Counted from the first letter of the stretch, positions 19,563-29,879 are shown. The stretch is DNA of 64,000 bases from Luteimonas sp. BLCC-B24 (GCF_028550595.1 NZ_JAQQGN010000001.1:558001-622000); one strand, 5' to 3'. Program-made: numbers and translations. Notes: generated from the letters alone by a model not told the origin.

Positions 19563-21113
19563 TCAGCGCGTGCAGCCTTCCAGCGTCAGCGACTGGCCCT
19601 GCCGCAGCGCGTACGCCGGCGCCCGCAGGTTGTTCGCGCGCGCCAGCGTGGCCGTGTCGCAGCCGTAGCGCTGGGAAATCGCACCGAGGGTCTCACCGCG
19701 GGCGACGCGGTGGCTGCGCGCCGGCGTCGACGCGGCCTGCGGCGGACGCGGGGCGGCCGGTGCGGGCGCGATCGCCGCCGGTGGCGCGTCGTCGCTCGCC
19801 GGCAGCACCTCGATCGCGCCGGTGCGCACGATCGCCGCACGCGGATCGCTGTTGACCAGCTGCGCGGCGAGATCGGCCCGCGCGCCGCGCGCGCACCACT
19901 GGCGGTAGAGGCCGGCCATGCGCACGGTGCCGTTGAGCGTGGTACCGGCCGGAATCAGCGTCTCCGGTTCGTAGCTGGGATTGAGGTTGCGCAGCGCGCG
20001 CATGTAACCGTCGCGGGTGGTGCCGTTGCCGAGACAGATCGTCAGCTCGTAGACCGAGGCGGGGCGCTCCAGCGTGAACGTCGCCGGTCGGGCGTCCACC
20101 CGCGGAAAGCTCAGGCCGTATTCCTCGGGGTGCAGGTACAGCCAGGCCGCCGCGATCACCATCGGCACGTAGTCCTTGGTTTCGGCCGGGAACTGGTTGT
20201 AGATGTCCGGATCCCAGAACCGCCGGCCGTTGGCCTCGCGGTAGATCCGCAGCGCGCGCCCCTCGCCGCCGTTGTAGGCGGCCAGCCAGTATTCGATCTC
20301 GTTGCCGTGCTGGGCGAAGCGTTCGTTGAGGTAGACCGCGGCCGCATCGGCGGCCAGTCGCGGGTCGTAACGCGTATCGAAGCCGGTGCCGTCCGGGCCG
20401 AGACCGAAGCGGCGCCCGGTGGCGGGCATGAACTGCAGCGGCCCGGCGGCGCCGGCGCGCGAGCGCGCATGCACGCGGCCGTTGGATTCCTTGGCCAGGA
20501 TGCCGAACAGCAGCGCCTCGGGCAGGCCGCTGCGCTTGAATGCCGGCGACATCAGATGACGCATGTACTGGTAGTTCTCGTGGCTGGTGATCAACGACAC
20601 GCGCATGTCGGTGAGCCAGCGGCGGATCGAGGCCTGCACGGCCGGATTGAGTTCGACCATGCGCTTGAAGCGCTCGTCCTCGGTGAGCAGCGCGGCGGCG
20701 CTGGCCGCGGCCGGCACGTCGGCGGTCGGCAGCGCGCCGTCCTCCGGACGCGCGGGATCGCTGCCGTCGGCGCCCTGCCCGGCCTGGGCATCGGCATCGG
20801 CCTTGAGCAGGCGCTTGTAGCTCGTCAGCAGCTGCGACACGCCACAGCCGCGCTGGCGCTCGCAGGCCAGGATCACGTCCTCCATGTCCTCCAGCGCGGC
20901 GTTGCTCGCATCGAGACCCGCGGGATCGTCGTTGGCGATCTGCACCAGCGCCTGGCGGTAGCGCGCCTCGGCCTCGACCATGCGCTGTTCGAGCGCTTCG
21001 CTGGCCTCCCGGTCCCGGCGCGATTGCGCATTCGCATCGGCGGCGTGGCCGCCGAGGGCCAGCACGAGCGCGGATGCACCGAGTCGGGCGATCAGGGAAA
21101 CGGGCATGGGCAT
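19563..21113 (-). CDS. Membrane-bound lytic transglycosylase, MltD-like, with LysM
   Basis: Periplasmic enzyme that cleaves peptidoglycan glycan strands. About 516 residues: signal peptide (about 1-30, ending ADANAQ), a coiled-coil region rich in Glu/Arg/Ala (31-150), then a family 1 transglycosylase domain. Catalytic Glu209 lies in FGILAKESNGRV, followed by SRAGAAGPLQFMPATGRRFGL and AYNGGEGRALRIYR. A C-terminal LysM module (RVARGETLGAISQRYGCDTATLARANNL) completes it. No lipobox is seen, so it is probably soluble in the periplasm rather than a lipoprotein. The start is set at the first Met of MPMPVSL, with AGGA 10 bases upstream; Met3 is equally possible. Confidence 0.9.
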   Translation of the reverse strand: MPMPVSLIARLGASALVLALGGHAADANAQSRRDREASEALEQRMVEAEARYRQALVQIANDDPAGLDASNAALEDMEDVILACERQRGCGVSQLLTSYKRLLKADADAQAGQGADGSDPARPEDGALPTADVPAAASAAALLTEDERFKRMVELNPAVQASIRRWLTDMRVSLITSHENYQYMRHLMSPAFKRSGLPEALLFGILAKESNGRVHARSRAGAAGPLQFMPATGRRFGLGPDGTGFDTRYDPRLAADAAAVYLNERFAQHGNEIEYWLAAYNGGEGRALRIYREANGRRFWDPDIYNQFPAETKDYVPMVIAAAWLYLHPEEYGLSFPRVDARPATFTLERPASVYELTICLGNGTTRDGYMRALRNLNPSYEPETLIPAGTTLNGTVRMAGLYRQWCARGARADLAAQLVNSDPRAAIVRTGAIEVLPASDDAPPAAIAPAPAAPRPPQAASTPARSHRVARGETLGAISQRYGCDTATLARANNLRAPAYALRQGQSLTLEGCTR

Positions 21114-21228
21114 CGGCACGGGGTCCTGCGAACGGGGCACGCAGGGTAGCCCCCGCCGTCGAAACGGGGCAAGGCGCGTGGCGTGACGCACTCGCTAGAA
21201 TCGCGGCATCGCTTTTTGGACCACGCGC

Positions 21229-22725
21229 ATGGATCCGATCCTCGTCGGCAAGGCCGTCACCACACCGGACGCCGGCCCGGTGCATCTGCTGCCGCGGCTC
21301 GCCAACCGCCACGGCCTGGTGGCCGGCGCCACCGGCACCGGCAAGACGGTCACGCTGATGACGCTGGCCGAGGGCTTCTCGCGCATCGGCGTGCCGGTGT
21401 TCATGGCCGATGTGAAGGGGGACGTGGCCGGACTGGCCGTGGCGGGCGACGGCTCGGACCGCGTTCTCAAGCGCGCCGCGCAACTCGGCGTCGACGGCTA
21501 TGTGCCCGAGGCCAGTCCCGTCGTGTTCTGGGACCTGTTCGGCGTCTCCGGCCATCCGGTGCGCACGACCGTCAGCGAGATGGGGCCGACGCTGCTGGCG
21601 CGCATCCTCGAACTCAACGAGACCCAGTCCGGCGTGCTCGACATCGTGTTCAAGCTCGCCGACGACCGCGGCCTGCTGCTGCTCGACCTCGACGATCTGC
21701 GTGCGCTGCTGGGCCTCGTTGCCGAAGAGCGCAAGACCGTCTCCACCGAATACGGCCTGGTCAGCGCGCCGTCGATCGCGGCGATCCAGCGTGCGCTGCT
21801 GCGCCTGGACCAGGATGGCGGCACGCAGTTCTTCGGGGAGCCGGCGCTGGAGCTGGCCGATCTGATGCGCACCCGCACCGACGGCCGCGGCGTGATCGGC
21901 ATCCTCGCCGCCGACCGGCTGGTGCTCAAACCGCGGCTGTACGCGACCTTTCTGCTGTGGTTGCTGTCGCAGTTCTACGAGACCCTGCCCGAGGTCGGTG
22001 ATCTCGACCGGCCGAAACTGGTGTTCGTGTTCGACGAGGCGCATCTGCTGTTCGGCGACGCGCCGGCGGCGCTGCAGCAGCGCATCGAGCAGGTGGTGCG
22101 GCTGGTGCGCTCCAAGGGGGTCGGCGTGTACTTCTGCTCGCAGTTCCCAGACGACGTGCCCGACGCCGTGCTCGGCCAGCTCGGCAATCGCGTGCAGCAC
22201 GCCCTGCGCGCCTACACGCCGCGCGACCAAAAAGCCGTGCGCACGGCCGCGCAGACCTTCGTCGCCAACCCGGCGCTCGACGTCGCCGCCACCATCGCCA
22301 CGCTGGGCACCAGCGAGGCGCTGGTCTCGATGCTGCAGGACACGGGCGTGCCGATGCCGGTCGAGCGCGTGCTGATCGCGCCGCCGCGGTGCCGCATGGG
22401 CGCGATCAGCGATGCCGAGCGCGCGACGGTGCGCGCCGGCAGTCCGGTGGGCGCGAAGTACGACACCGCGATCAACCGCGAATCGGCGGCCGAACGCCTG
22501 GCCCAGCGCGCCGAAGCCAGCGCTGTCGATGCTCCGCCGGCGACGGGCCGAAACGCGGGCAGTCAGGCGTCGTCGAACGAAGGCGGCATCGGCCGCATGG
22601 TCAACGAGTTCCTGTTCGGCACCAACCGGCGCCAGGGTGCGGTGCAGGCCGCCGGCAAGCAGGCGGTGCGCACGGTCACCAACCGGATCATGCGCAACAT
22701 CCTCGGCGGGATCCGGCTGAAGTGA
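21229..22725 (+). CDS. HerA-like ATPase, DUF853 (YjgR) family
   Basis: A 498-residue P-loop ATPase of the HerA/FtsK clan, related to E. coli YjgR, whose cellular role is not established. Walker A is GATGTGKT (33-40), Walker B is [13 protein letters not shown]; the middle part ([15 protein letters not shown]) and the arginine-finger-like [27 protein letters not shown] stretch match the family. The C terminus is an Ala-rich linker ending in [18 protein letters not shown] box at 21196-21201 is a likely -10. greB follows after 7 bases, so the two are probably one operon. Confidence 0.92.
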   Translation: MDPILVGKAVTTPDAGPVHLLPRLANRHGLVAGATGTGKTVTLMTLAEGFSRIGVPVFMADVKGDVAGLAVAGDGSDRVLKRAAQLGVDGYVPEASPVVFWDLFGVSGHPVRTTVSEMGPTLLARILELNETQSGVLDIVFKLADDRGLLLLDLDDLRALLGLVAEERKTVSTEYGLVSAPSIAAIQRALLRLDQDGGTQFFGEPALELADLMRTRTDGRGVIGILAADRLVLKPRLYATFLLWLLSQFYETLPEVGDLDRPKLVFVFDEAHLLFGDAPAALQQRIEQVVRLVRSKGVGVYFCSQFPDDVPDAVLGQLGNRVQHALRAYTPRDQKAVRTAAQTFVANPALDVAATIATLGTSEALVSMLQDTGVPMPVERVLIAPPRCRMGAISDAERATVRAGSPVGAKYDTAINRESAAERLAQRAEASAVDAPPATGRNAGSQASSNEGGIGRMVNEFLFGTNRRQGAVQAAGKQAVRTVTNRIMRNILGGIRLK

Positions 22726-22732
22726 GCGTGCG

Positions 22733-23236
22733 ATGAGCCGCTGGCGCCCGCCCGCAGAGAAAAGCACCGCGCTGATCACGCCCGAGGGGCATGCGCGGCT
22801 GAAGGCCGAACTCGACGATCTGTGGCGCGTGCGCCGCCCCGAAGTCGTGCGTGCACTGTCGGCCGCGGCGGCCGAGGGCGACCGTTCGGAGAACGCCGAA
22901 TACACCTACCGCAAGAAACAGCTGGGCGAGATCGACCGCCGCGTGCGCTACCTCAGCAAGCGGCTGGAAGCGCTGCGCGTGGTCGACACCGCACCGACCG
23001 ATCCGGACGCCGTGTTCTTCGGCGCGCACGTGGAACTGGAAGACGTCGACAGCGGCGAATGCAGCCGCTACCGCATCGTCGGCCCGGACGAGACCGATGC
23101 CCGGCTCGGCTGGATCAGCATCGATTCGCCGCTGGCTCGCGCGCTGCTGAAGAAGCGCGTCGACGACGAGTTCGCGGTCGAACTGCCCGGCGGACGGCGC
23201 GTGTTCGCAGTGCTGGCGGTGGACTACGGCCGGTGA
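22733..23236 (+). CDS. greB: Transcription elongation factor GreB
   Basis: Binds the secondary channel of RNA polymerase and stimulates cleavage of backtracked transcripts. The 167-residue protein shows the N-terminal coiled coil with the tip acidic residues in [26 protein letters not shown], and the C-terminal FKBP-like domain ([26 protein letters not shown]). The YTYRKKQL sequence and the [13 protein letters not shown] ending favour GreB over GreA. Its stop overlaps the GTG start of the next gene. Confidence 0.95.
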   Translation: MSRWRPPAEKSTALITPEGHARLKAELDDLWRVRRPEVVRALSAAAAEGDRSENAEYTYRKKQLGEIDRRVRYLSKRLEALRVVDTAPTDPDAVFFGAHVELEDVDSGECSRYRIVGPDETDARLGWISIDSPLARALLKKRVDDEFAVELPGGRRVFAVLAVDYGR

Positions 23237-23847
23237 CCGCCTGCACGCTCGGGGCGCGGCACTGGCCGCACGGCCTGCGCGTGGCACTCGCGGCGCTGGC
23301 GCTGGCCGGTGTGTCGGCCTGCGCTGGAGACCGCGCGCCTGATGATGGCGCCGCCCGATCCGCGCCCCGTTCCGCAGAACGCGCGCTGCCCACCGCCGAC
23401 GCGTCGGCGCCGAAGGCGCAGGCCCATGCGGCCATCGCGCAACGCCTGCGCGGGTTTCCGATCGAACGGGGTCCGCCGCCGCGCAGCCCGCGCGCCGCGG
23501 ACGACGAACGGTTCCGGCTGGGCGCGTTCTGGCGGGCGCGCAGCGACACGCATCATTTCGGTCCCGACTTCGAAGCGCGGGCCAGCGCCGCCCTGGCGCT
23601 GCCCGGCGACACCCGGTCGGACGCGGCGCTGCGGGCGCTGCTGGACACCGTCGACGCGCGCCTGCCGGCGTGGCAATCCCTGGTCGCCTACAACGCGTCC
23701 GGGCGCATGCGCGACGACGGCGGCGACGGCGGCCGCGAACGCCTGCCCGGTGCGATCAGCGCGCTCGACGCGATCGAATCGGCGGTCTGGACCTACATCG
23801 ACACGGTCGACGCGGAATTCCGCGCCAGCGGTGAGCCGCCGCCCTGA
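23233..23847 (+). CDS. Putative lipoprotein of unknown function
   Basis: 204 residues starting with a GTG that overlaps the greB stop (GTGA). The N terminus has a hydrophobic segment and a lipobox, [10 protein letters not shown], so it is probably exported and lipid-anchored. The mature part is Ala/Arg-rich and alpha-helical in character, with [18 protein letters not shown] and [23 protein letters not shown], and no motif I recognise. Coding is supported by the overlap with greB, the lipobox, and an uninterrupted frame to 23847. Function unknown; a cell-envelope role is inferred from the lipobox only. Confidence 0.7.
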   Translation: MTACTLGARHWPHGLRVALAALALAGVSACAGDRAPDDGAARSAPRSAERALPTADASAPKAQAHAAIAQRLRGFPIERGPPPRSPRAADDERFRLGAFWRARSDTHHFGPDFEARASAALALPGDTRSDAALRALLDTVDARLPAWQSLVAYNASGRMRDDGGDGGRERLPGAISALDAIESAVWTYIDTVDAEFRASGEPPP

Positions 23848-23948
23848 CGGCACGCCCGCTGCGGGTCGCTACGAACGCGCTTGCAGGCCGGGCCTTGCCG
23901 GGCGTCGCGTACGCCGTTCAACGCGCCGTCGCGCGCGCCACGGCAGCA

Positions 23949-24347
23949 TCAGTCGACCCGCTCCATGTCGAAGATCTGCCGGTCGGAGAACGCCATGAAC
24001 CAGCCGGTCCGCGACGTGAAGCCCTTGTCCGGCAGTTCGGTGCCCGGCGCCACGCGGCACAGCAGGAACGCCGCCGACGACGCGCATCGCAGGCCTGCAG
24101 CCGCCGGCACGCCCGGGAACAGGCCGGCCTGTTCGAACCCGGCGAGCGGCAACAGCGCCAGTCCTTCGCCCTGGAACATCGCCAGCCAGCCGCGGCCTTC
24201 GGCGCGCACCGTGAGCTGCGCGCCGGCCGGTAGAGAGGCCGTGTCGCCTGCCGGACGATAGGTCCCGCTGAGAGCGTCCGCCTGCGCGGCACCGGCGCCC
24301 AGCGCGAGGACCAGCGCCGACAGGGCCAGGACCGCGCCGCGGCTCAT
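23949..24347 (-). CDS. Small exported protein of unknown function
   Basis: 132 residues with a clear signal peptide ([18 protein letters not shown]) and no later transmembrane segment, so probably periplasmic. The mature part is compact and beta-rich in look ([33 protein letters not shown]) and contains two cysteines in [14 protein letters not shown] that could form a disulfide. Its start overlaps the rimO stop by four bases (ATGA), so its translation is coupled to rimO. I do not recognise the family. Confidence 0.72.
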   Translation of the reverse strand: MSRGAVLALSALVLALGAGAAQADALSGTYRPAGDTASLPAGAQLTVRAEGRGWLAMFQGEGLALLPLAGFEQAGLFPGVPAAAGLRCASSAAFLLCRVAPGTELPDKGFTSRTGWFMAFSDRQIFDMERVD

Positions 24348-25714
24348 CCCAGCACCTCGTCGACCTCGCCGTAGAGGTCGTGCTCGTCGCTGCCCATGAT
24401 CGCGACATCGACGAAATCGCCCGGCTGCAGGCCGGCGTCGCGGCCGTCCTGGATCTGCACGACGCCGTCGATCTCGGGCGCGTCGCCCATCGTGCGCGCG
24501 ATCGCCAGTTCGCCGTCGACCACGTCCACCAGGCAGGTCTGCACGCTGCCGACCTTGGCTTCGAGCCGCGCGGTGGAAATCTCGGCCTGCTTCTCCATGA
24601 AGCGCGCGAGACGCGTCTGCTTCACCTCTTCGGGCACCGCATCCGGCAGCGCGTTCGCGGTGGCGCCCTCGACCGGCGAATACGCGAACGCGCCGACACG
24701 GTCCAGTTGCGCCTCGTCGAGGAAATCCAGCAGCTGCTGGAAATCGTCCTCGGTCTCACCGGGGAAGCCGACGATGAAGGTGCTGCGGATCGTCAGCTCC
24801 GGGCAGATCTCGCGCCAGCGCGCGATGCGCTCCCGGGTCTTGTCGATCGCGCCGGGCCGCTTCATCAGCTTGAGAATGCGCGGACTGGCGTGCTGCAGCG
24901 GCACGTCGAGATACGGCAGCAGCTTGGGCATGCCGTCGGCATGGCGCTCGGTCATCAGCGGAATGATGTCGTCGACGTGCGGATACGGGTACACGTAATG
25001 CAGGCGCGTCCACACGCCGAGTTCGGACAGGCCTTCGCACAGCGCCTTCATGCGCGTCGCGTATTGACGCTCGCGCCAGGTGCGTTCGGCGTAACGCACG
25101 TCGACGCCGTAGGCGGACGTGTCCTGCGAGATCACCAGCAGCTCGCGCACGCCGCCGCGCACCAGCTTCTCGGCCTCGCGCAGCACGTCGTCGACCGGAC
25201 GCGAGACCAGGTCGCCGCGCATCGACGGGATGATGCAGAAGCTGCAGCGGTGGTTGCAGCCTTCGGAAATCTTGAGATACGCGTAATGCTTGGGCGTGAG
25301 CTTGATACCGATGTCGTCGGCCGCCGCGCGCCGCGGCACCAGATCGACGAAGGGGTTGTGGACCTGTGGCGCAGCCGTGTGGACCGCGCGCATCACCGAG
25401 CCGTAATCCTGCGGCCCGCTGATCGACAGCACACCCGGGTGCGCCTCGCGGATCACCTCTTCGCGCTTGCCCAGGCACCCGGTCACGATGACCTTGCCGT
25501 TCTCGGCGATGGCCTCGCCGATCGCATCCAGCGATTCGGTCACCGCCGAGTCGATGAAGCCGCAGGTGTTGACGACGACGACATCGGCATCGTCGTAGCT
25601 GGGCACGATGTCGTAGCCCTCCACCCGCAACTGGGTGAGGATGCGTTCGGAATCGACGAGGGCTTTCGGGCAGCCGAGACTGACGAAACCGACCTTGGGA
25701 TTGGCTGCGGACAT
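24344..25714 (-). CDS. rimO: Ribosomal protein S12 methylthiotransferase RimO
   Basis: Radical-SAM enzyme that adds a methylthio group to an aspartate of ribosomal protein S12. 456 residues. The N-terminal UPF0004 domain binds one [4Fe-4S] cluster through Cys15, Cys51 and Cys80 (VSLGCPK, VNTCGF, VTGCLG). The radical-SAM triad is Cys153, Cys157 and Cys160 in [10 protein letters not shown], and a TRAM domain ends the protein ([18 protein letters not shown]...GDFVDVAI). I start at [17 protein letters not shown]; the open frame extends upstream without similarity. Overlaps the small exported protein gene. Confidence 0.97.
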   Translation of the reverse strand: MSAANPKVGFVSLGCPKALVDSERILTQLRVEGYDIVPSYDDADVVVVNTCGFIDSAVTESLDAIGEAIAENGKVIVTGCLGKREEVIREAHPGVLSISGPQDYGSVMRAVHTAAPQVHNPFVDLVPRRAAADDIGIKLTPKHYAYLKISEGCNHRCSFCIIPSMRGDLVSRPVDDVLREAEKLVRGGVRELLVISQDTSAYGVDVRYAERTWRERQYATRMKALCEGLSELGVWTRLHYVYPYPHVDDIIPLMTERHADGMPKLLPYLDVPLQHASPRILKLMKRPGAIDKTRERIARWREICPELTIRSTFIVGFPGETEDDFQQLLDFLDEAQLDRVGAFAYSPVEGATANALPDAVPEEVKQTRLARFMEKQAEISTARLEAKVGSVQTCLVDVVDGELAIARTMGDAPEIDGVVQIQDGRDAGLQPGDFVDVAIMGSDEHDLYGEVDEVLG

Positions 25715-25884
25715 GGGGACCGTGGCTGGACAGGAGACGGGTCGCCGGCGCGCGAACGGGCGGCGGAGCGCCGGCGCGGCGAGGCGGACGGACCGCGCAG
25801 TATACCGCCCGGCTTCGCGTGCCCGCGGTGGCCCGGAGCCTCGGTTAGACTCGGGCCGGTCTGATGAACACGTCGGAGGTTGGC

Positions 25885-26559
25885 ATGGGTCGGGACATCG
25901 TCGTCGCCACACCCTCCGGGCCGGTCGCCGCCTGGCGCGCCGATCCGCCGCACAAGGCCGCCGCCAAGGGCGCGATCGTCGTGATCCAGGAGATCTTCGG
26001 GGTCAACGCCCACATCCGCAGCATCGCCGACGGCTACGCCGCGGCGGGCTACGTGGCGATCGCGCCGGCGCTGTTCGACCCCGTGTCCCGCAACGTCGAG
26101 CTCGGCTACGACGACGACGGCTTCGCCGAAGGCCGCCGCCTGGCCGGCGAGCTGGGGCTCGACGCCGCGGTCGGCATCCTGCGCGCAACGCGCGACCTGC
26201 TGCGCCAGGACGGCCACCGGCAGATCGCGGCGGTCGGCTTCTGCTGGGGCGGTACGCTGGCCTTCCTCGCCAACACTCGCCTGGGGCTGCCGGCGGTGAG
26301 CTATTACGGCGCGCGCACCGTTCCCGTCCTGGACGAAGTGCTGCAGGCGCCGATGCTGTTCCACTTCGGCGCGGAGGACGCCAGCATTCCGCCCGCGGAC
26401 ATCGAGGCGCATCGCCAGCGGCAACCCGCGGCCGAGGTGCACGTCTACCCCGCCGGCCACGGCTTCAACCGCGACGTCGACCCCGCCCACTACGCGCCCG
26501 ACAGCGCTGCGGATGCACGCCGCCGGACGATGAAATTCCTCGCCACAGCCCTGCGCTGA
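25885..26559 (+). CDS. Dienelactone hydrolase family protein
   Basis: An alpha/beta hydrolase of 224 residues. It has the dienelactone-hydrolase nucleophile elbow with cysteine in [12 protein letters not shown], an Asp/Glu pair in [11 protein letters not shown], and the catalytic His in [10 protein letters not shown]. The N-terminal [24 protein letters not shown] is characteristic. Members open cyclic esters or act on other small esters; the true substrate is not evident, as no aromatic degradation genes are near. Start 25885 is chosen because GGAGG lies 5 bases before it, which disqualifies the upstream Met at 25864. Confidence 0.9.
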   Translation: MGRDIVVATPSGPVAAWRADPPHKAAAKGAIVVIQEIFGVNAHIRSIADGYAAAGYVAIAPALFDPVSRNVELGYDDDGFAEGRRLAGELGLDAAVGILRATRDLLRQDGHRQIAAVGFCWGGTLAFLANTRLGLPAVSYYGARTVPVLDEVLQAPMLFHFGAEDASIPPADIEAHRQRQPAAEVHVYPAGHGFNRDVDPAHYAPDSAADARRRTMKFLATALR

Positions 26560-26572
26560 AGGACGGATCGCC

Positions 26573-26992
26573 ATGTCCCTGCCTGCCGGATACACCCTGG
26601 ACCCGCGCCTCGCCGACGACACCCATCCCCTCGCCAGCCTGGACCTGTGCGAACTGCGCCTGATGGACGATGCCAACTATCCGTGGCTGGTCCTGGTGCC
26701 GCGTGTCGCCGATGCGCGCGAACTCATCGACCTGGACGCGGCACAGCGGCGGACGCTCACCGACGAGATCGACCTCGCCGCACGCGCGCTCCGCGCCGCG
26801 TTCCAGCCGTTCAAGCTCAATGTCGCGGCGCTGGGCAACCTCGTGCCGCAACTGCATGTGCACGTGATCGGGCGCAACCAGGACGATCCCGCCTGGCCTG
26901 CGCCGGTCTGGGGCCGGGTTGCGGCGCGGCCGTACTCGCCCGAGCAGCTGGTCGAGCGGATCAGCGTGCTGACCCGGCATCTACCGGCATAG
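26573..26992 (+). CDS. HIT domain protein
   Basis: 139-residue member of the histidine triad superfamily, whose members hydrolyse nucleoside phosphates or dinucleotides. The active-site region is PQLHVHVIGRNQDDPAWPAPVWG; the two histidines of the first two HIT positions are kept (H-V-H) while the third is isoleucine, as in a common subfamily with the DPAWP-PVWG tail. N-terminal part LDPRLADDTHPLASLDLCELRLMDDANYPWLVLVPR fits. Follows the dienelactone hydrolase by 13 bases and is probably co-transcribed. Confidence 0.88.
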   Translation: MSLPAGYTLDPRLADDTHPLASLDLCELRLMDDANYPWLVLVPRVADARELIDLDAAQRRTLTDEIDLAARALRAAFQPFKLNVAALGNLVPQLHVHVIGRNQDDPAWPAPVWGRVAARPYSPEQLVERISVLTRHLPA

Positions 26993-27541
26993 GCGCCCTG
27001 CGGCCCACGGCCCACGGCCCACGGCCCAGTTGGTCGCGCCGCGCCGTCGCAAAGGTGTCGCCGCCCGGGCGCGTTCATGCCGTTCGCGGGCGCTGCACAG
27101 CCGGAGCAGCTCGTGGCTGCGGTCACGCGCACGCGGCTCGCCAGCGCCGCTTGCAACGCGAGGCGCCGATTCCGGCCGCCGCGTGTGCGCGGCCAAGCCC
27201 GCTGGCACGCGCCCTTCCTCCGCGCGCAGACGAGGGCGCCGAGCGCCGCACCGGCGCGGACAGTGAGGCGAATGGCGCGACGTCTCGAGCAGCGCGAAGC
27301 GGCTACCGGGCGCAGGTCCACGCTTCACCGCACAGTCGCCGCGCCCGGCGCCGGCGACGGATGCGGCTCCGCGCGGTCGCACGCAGCGCAATGCGCAACG
27401 GGAGTCCTGGCAGACCGCGGAGCCTTGGCGATCCATAAGATGTGTTCGCAGACGCCGGAAGCCCGGCCCGCTGCAGCGTCAACGCTCGACACGAGACGCG
27501 ATCTTCGATGTCGCGGCAGCGTCAGCCCCCCCGAGTCGACC
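26993..27541. other. 549-bp gene-free stretch
   Basis: No credible gene on either strand; frames are Arg/Ala-rich without motifs. It starts with the GGCCCAC tandem repeat and is otherwise GC-rich with short palindromes. Possibly decayed coding DNA; no clear terminator was found. Confidence 0.45.
27002..27028. repeat. Short tandem repeat, unit GGCCCAC, nearly four copies
   Basis: GGCCCAC is repeated three times perfectly, followed by GGCCCA, ten bases after the HIT gene stop. No function is suggested by its position; it is a possible slippage site. Confidence 0.85.
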
Positions 27542-28111
27542 TCAGGTGCGCGGCAGGGTGACGCCGGTCTGGCCCTGGTACTTGCCGCCCCGGTCGCGGT
27601 ACGAGGTCTCGCAGACCTCGTCGGACTGGAAGAACAGCATCTGCGCCACGCCCTCGTTCGCGTAGATACGCGCGGGCAGCGGCGTGGTGTTGCTGAATTC
27701 GAGCGTCACGTGGCCTTCCCACTCCGGCTCCAGCGGCGTGACGTTGACGATGATGCCGCAGCGGGCGTAGGTGCTCTTGCCCAGGCACACCACCAGCACG
27801 TCGCGCGGAATGCGGAAGTACTCGACCGTGCGCGCGAGCGCGAAGGAATTCGGCGGGATGATGCACTCGTCGCCCACCACGTCGACGAAGCTCTTCGGAT
27901 CGAAGTGCTTGGGATCGACGATCGTCGAGTTGATGTTGGTGAACACCTTGAACTCGCGCGAGCAACGCACGTCGTAGCCGTAGCTCGACGTGCCGTAGCT
28001 GACGATCCGCTGTCCGTCCGCCTGCTTGACCTGCCCCGCCTCGAACGGCTCGATCATGCCGCCGGGCTGTTCGGACATGCGGCGGATCCAGCGGTCGCTC
28101 TTGATGGTCAT
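27542..28111 (-). CDS. dcd: dCTP deaminase
   Basis: Converts dCTP to dUTP, the main source of dUMP for thymidylate in many gammaproteobacteria. 189 residues with the trimeric dCTP deaminase/dUTPase fold: [20 protein letters not shown] near the N terminus, [12 protein letters not shown], and the catalytic Glu in [26 protein letters not shown]. The ending [22 protein letters not shown] is family-typical. It is upstream of nothing obvious on its strand; mrp lies 300 bases further upstream. Confidence 0.97.
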   Translation of the reverse strand: MTIKSDRWIRRMSEQPGGMIEPFEAGQVKQADGQRIVSYGTSSYGYDVRCSREFKVFTNINSTIVDPKHFDPKSFVDVVGDECIIPPNSFALARTVEYFRIPRDVLVVCLGKSTYARCGIIVNVTPLEPEWEGHVTLEFSNTTPLPARIYANEGVAQMLFFQSDEVCETSYRDRGGKYQGQTGVTLPRT

Positions 28112-28412
28112 CGGGTCGGGGGCCTGCGGCGCGAACGGGAACGCCTATTGTCGCCTTGCCGCCCGTCCCGCGTCACCCCCGGGCCGCAGCCGATCGGAGC
28201 CGCATCCGCCATGCGCGGCCGGGCGGTATTGCGAGCGCGAGACCCGCGCGCTCTCGGCGGGTATCGCACCGGCAACGCCCGGCCCCCTTCAGGGCGCCGA
28301 CGCTTCCACCGGCCCCAGGTGCCGTACGAGGCGCAAGCCGCTGGTCGACGTCCGTCCGGGCCCGCAGCCTCCGATCACGTGCCGGCTGCACGCGCGGCCG
28401 GCGCCGCCGCCC
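28112..28412. other. 301-bp gap between mrp and dcd
   Basis: No gene or clear regulatory sequence was recognised; frames here are Arg/Pro-rich. The dcd promoter should lie in this stretch. Confidence 0.4.
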
Positions 28413-29267
28413 TCAGACCAGTGACGCCGAAATCGGGATCGAAACCCGCGGCCGCCGCTCCAGCTCGACGACCAGACGTCGCGCGGTATCGCGGTACGCC
28501 TGCGCGGCCGCCGATTCCGGCGCCGAGGCCACGATCGGCACACCCGCATCCCCCTGCTCGCGGATGCCGATCTCGAGCGGCAGCGATCCCAGCAACGGCA
28601 CACCGTACTGTGCCGCCATGCGCTCGCCGCCGCCGCTGCCGAACAGATGCTCCACGTGACCGCACTTCGAACAGACGTGCTGGGCCATGTTCTCCACGAG
28701 TCCGAGCACCGCGACCTCGACCTTCTCGAACATCTTCAGCGCCTTGCGCGCGTCCAGCGTCGCCACGTCCTGCGGCGTGGTCACGACCACCGCGCCGGCC
28801 ACCGGAATCTTCTGCGCGAGCGTCAGCTGGATGTCGCCGGTGCCGGGCGGCAGGTCGACAAGCAGATAGTCGAGGCCCTCGTCACCGCCCCACAGCGTGT
28901 CGTTGAGCAGTTGGGTGAGCGCCGACGTCGCCATGGGCCCGCGCCAGATCATCGGCGTGTCCGCCTCGACCAGAAAGCCGATCGACATCGCCTCGATGCC
29001 GTGCGCACGCATCGGCAGGATGGACTTTCCGTCCGGGCTGTCCGGTTTGCCCGACAACCCGAGCATCGTGGGCACGCTCGGCCCGTAGACGTCGGCATCC
29101 AGAATGCCCACCCGCGCACCGTCGGCCGCGAGCGCGAGCGCCAGATTGACCGCGGTCGTCGACTTGCCCACGCCGCCCTTGCCCGAGCCGACGGCGAGGA
29201 TGTTGCGGATGCGGGGATGAGGAGACAGCGCGCCTTGCGGCGCGCGCGCGACGGCGCGGAGGGACAT
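28413..29267 (-). CDS. Mrp/ApbC family iron-sulfur cluster carrier ATPase
   Basis: P-loop ATPase of the Mrp/NBP35 group that carries iron-sulfur clusters to target proteins. 284 residues with the deviant Walker A GSGKGGVGKST near residue 27, the switch DADVYGPSVPTMLGL, the Walker B-like LVDLPPGTGD, and the two cluster-bridging cysteines in VCSKCGHVEHLFG. It lacks the N-terminal DUF59/MIP18 domain found in longer Mrp proteins such as that of E. coli (369). TAGAAT on the minus strand (29303-29298) may be its -10 box. metG and mrp face away from each other, with the DUF2147 gene between. Confidence 0.94.
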   Translation of the reverse strand: MSLRAVARAPQGALSPHPRIRNILAVGSGKGGVGKSTTAVNLALALAADGARVGILDADVYGPSVPTMLGLSGKPDSPDGKSILPMRAHGIEAMSIGFLVEADTPMIWRGPMATSALTQLLNDTLWGGDEGLDYLLVDLPPGTGDIQLTLAQKIPVAGAVVVTTPQDVATLDARKALKMFEKVEVAVLGLVENMAQHVCSKCGHVEHLFGSGGGERMAAQYGVPLLGSLPLEIGIREQGDAGVPIVASAPESAAAQAYRDTARRLVVELERRPRVSIPISASLV

Positions 29268-29438
29268 GGCGATTCAACGGGTCGGAAGCAGGCCACCATT
29301 CTAGTGGGGGCGGCCGTTTCGCGCCGGCCGCTGAACGACGGTGCACGCCTTCGACGCGCCCGCATCCGATCGGCTATAACTCCGCCACCTGCGCGGGCAA
29401 GCCTGCCGAGTCGTCGCAGTCCTTGAGGGAGGAGACCG

Positions 29439-29879
29439 ATGTTGAAGAACAAGATGGGATGGCTGGCGCTCGTCGCACTGCCGCTGATGCTGGCCTCGCT
29501 GTCGGCCTCGGCGCAGTCGCCGGTCGGCCGCTGGAAGACGATCGACGACAACACCGGCCAGGTGAAGTCGATCGTCGAGATCACCCAGGCCGCCAACGGC
29601 ACGCTCAGCGGCCGCGTGGCCCAGGTGCTGCAGTCCGACCGCGGCCCCAACCCGACCTGTGACAAGTGCAGCGGCGAACGTCGCAACCGGCCGATCACGG
29701 GCATGACGATCCTCTGGGATCTGCGCCCCGACGGCAGCGAGTGGTCGGGCGGCACGATCCTCGACCCGGCCAACGGCAAGACCTACCGCTCGAAGGCGAA
29801 GATGCTCGATGCCAGCCGGCTCGGCGTCTCGGGCTGCGTGGCGTTCATCTGCCGCGAGCAGGTGTGGCAGCGCGAGTGA
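29439..29879 (+). CDS. Exported DUF2147 protein
   Basis: 146 residues with a signal peptide (LALVALPLMLASLSASAQ), so periplasmic or secreted. The mature part matches DUF2147: GRWKTIDDNTGQVKSIVEI, LSGRVAQVL, PITGMTILWDLRPDGSEWSGGTILDPANGKTYRSKAKM, ending VSGCVAFICREQVWQR. Cysteine pairs (CDKC and GCVAFIC) suggest disulfides. The family's function is unknown; in other bacteria it is linked to outer-membrane or stress phenotypes only loosely. A strong ribosome binding site (GGGAGGAG) precedes the ATG and a good terminator follows, so it is a one-gene unit. Confidence 0.9.
   Translation: MLKNKMGWLALVALPLMLASLSASAQSPVGRWKTIDDNTGQVKSIVEITQAANGTLSGRVAQVLQSDRGPNPTCDKCSGERRNRPITGMTILWDLRPDGSEWSGGTILDPANGKTYRSKAKMLDASRLGVSGCVAFICREQVWQRE

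Noticed and set aside
27002..27028. Possible CRISPR-like array
   Set aside because: The repeat unit is 7 bases with no spacers, and no cas gene is in the window.
26981..27436. Minus-strand open frame of 151 codons downstream of the HIT gene
   Set aside because: Arg/Ala/Cys-rich, no motif, overlaps the tandem repeat and the end of the HIT gene; likely non-coding.
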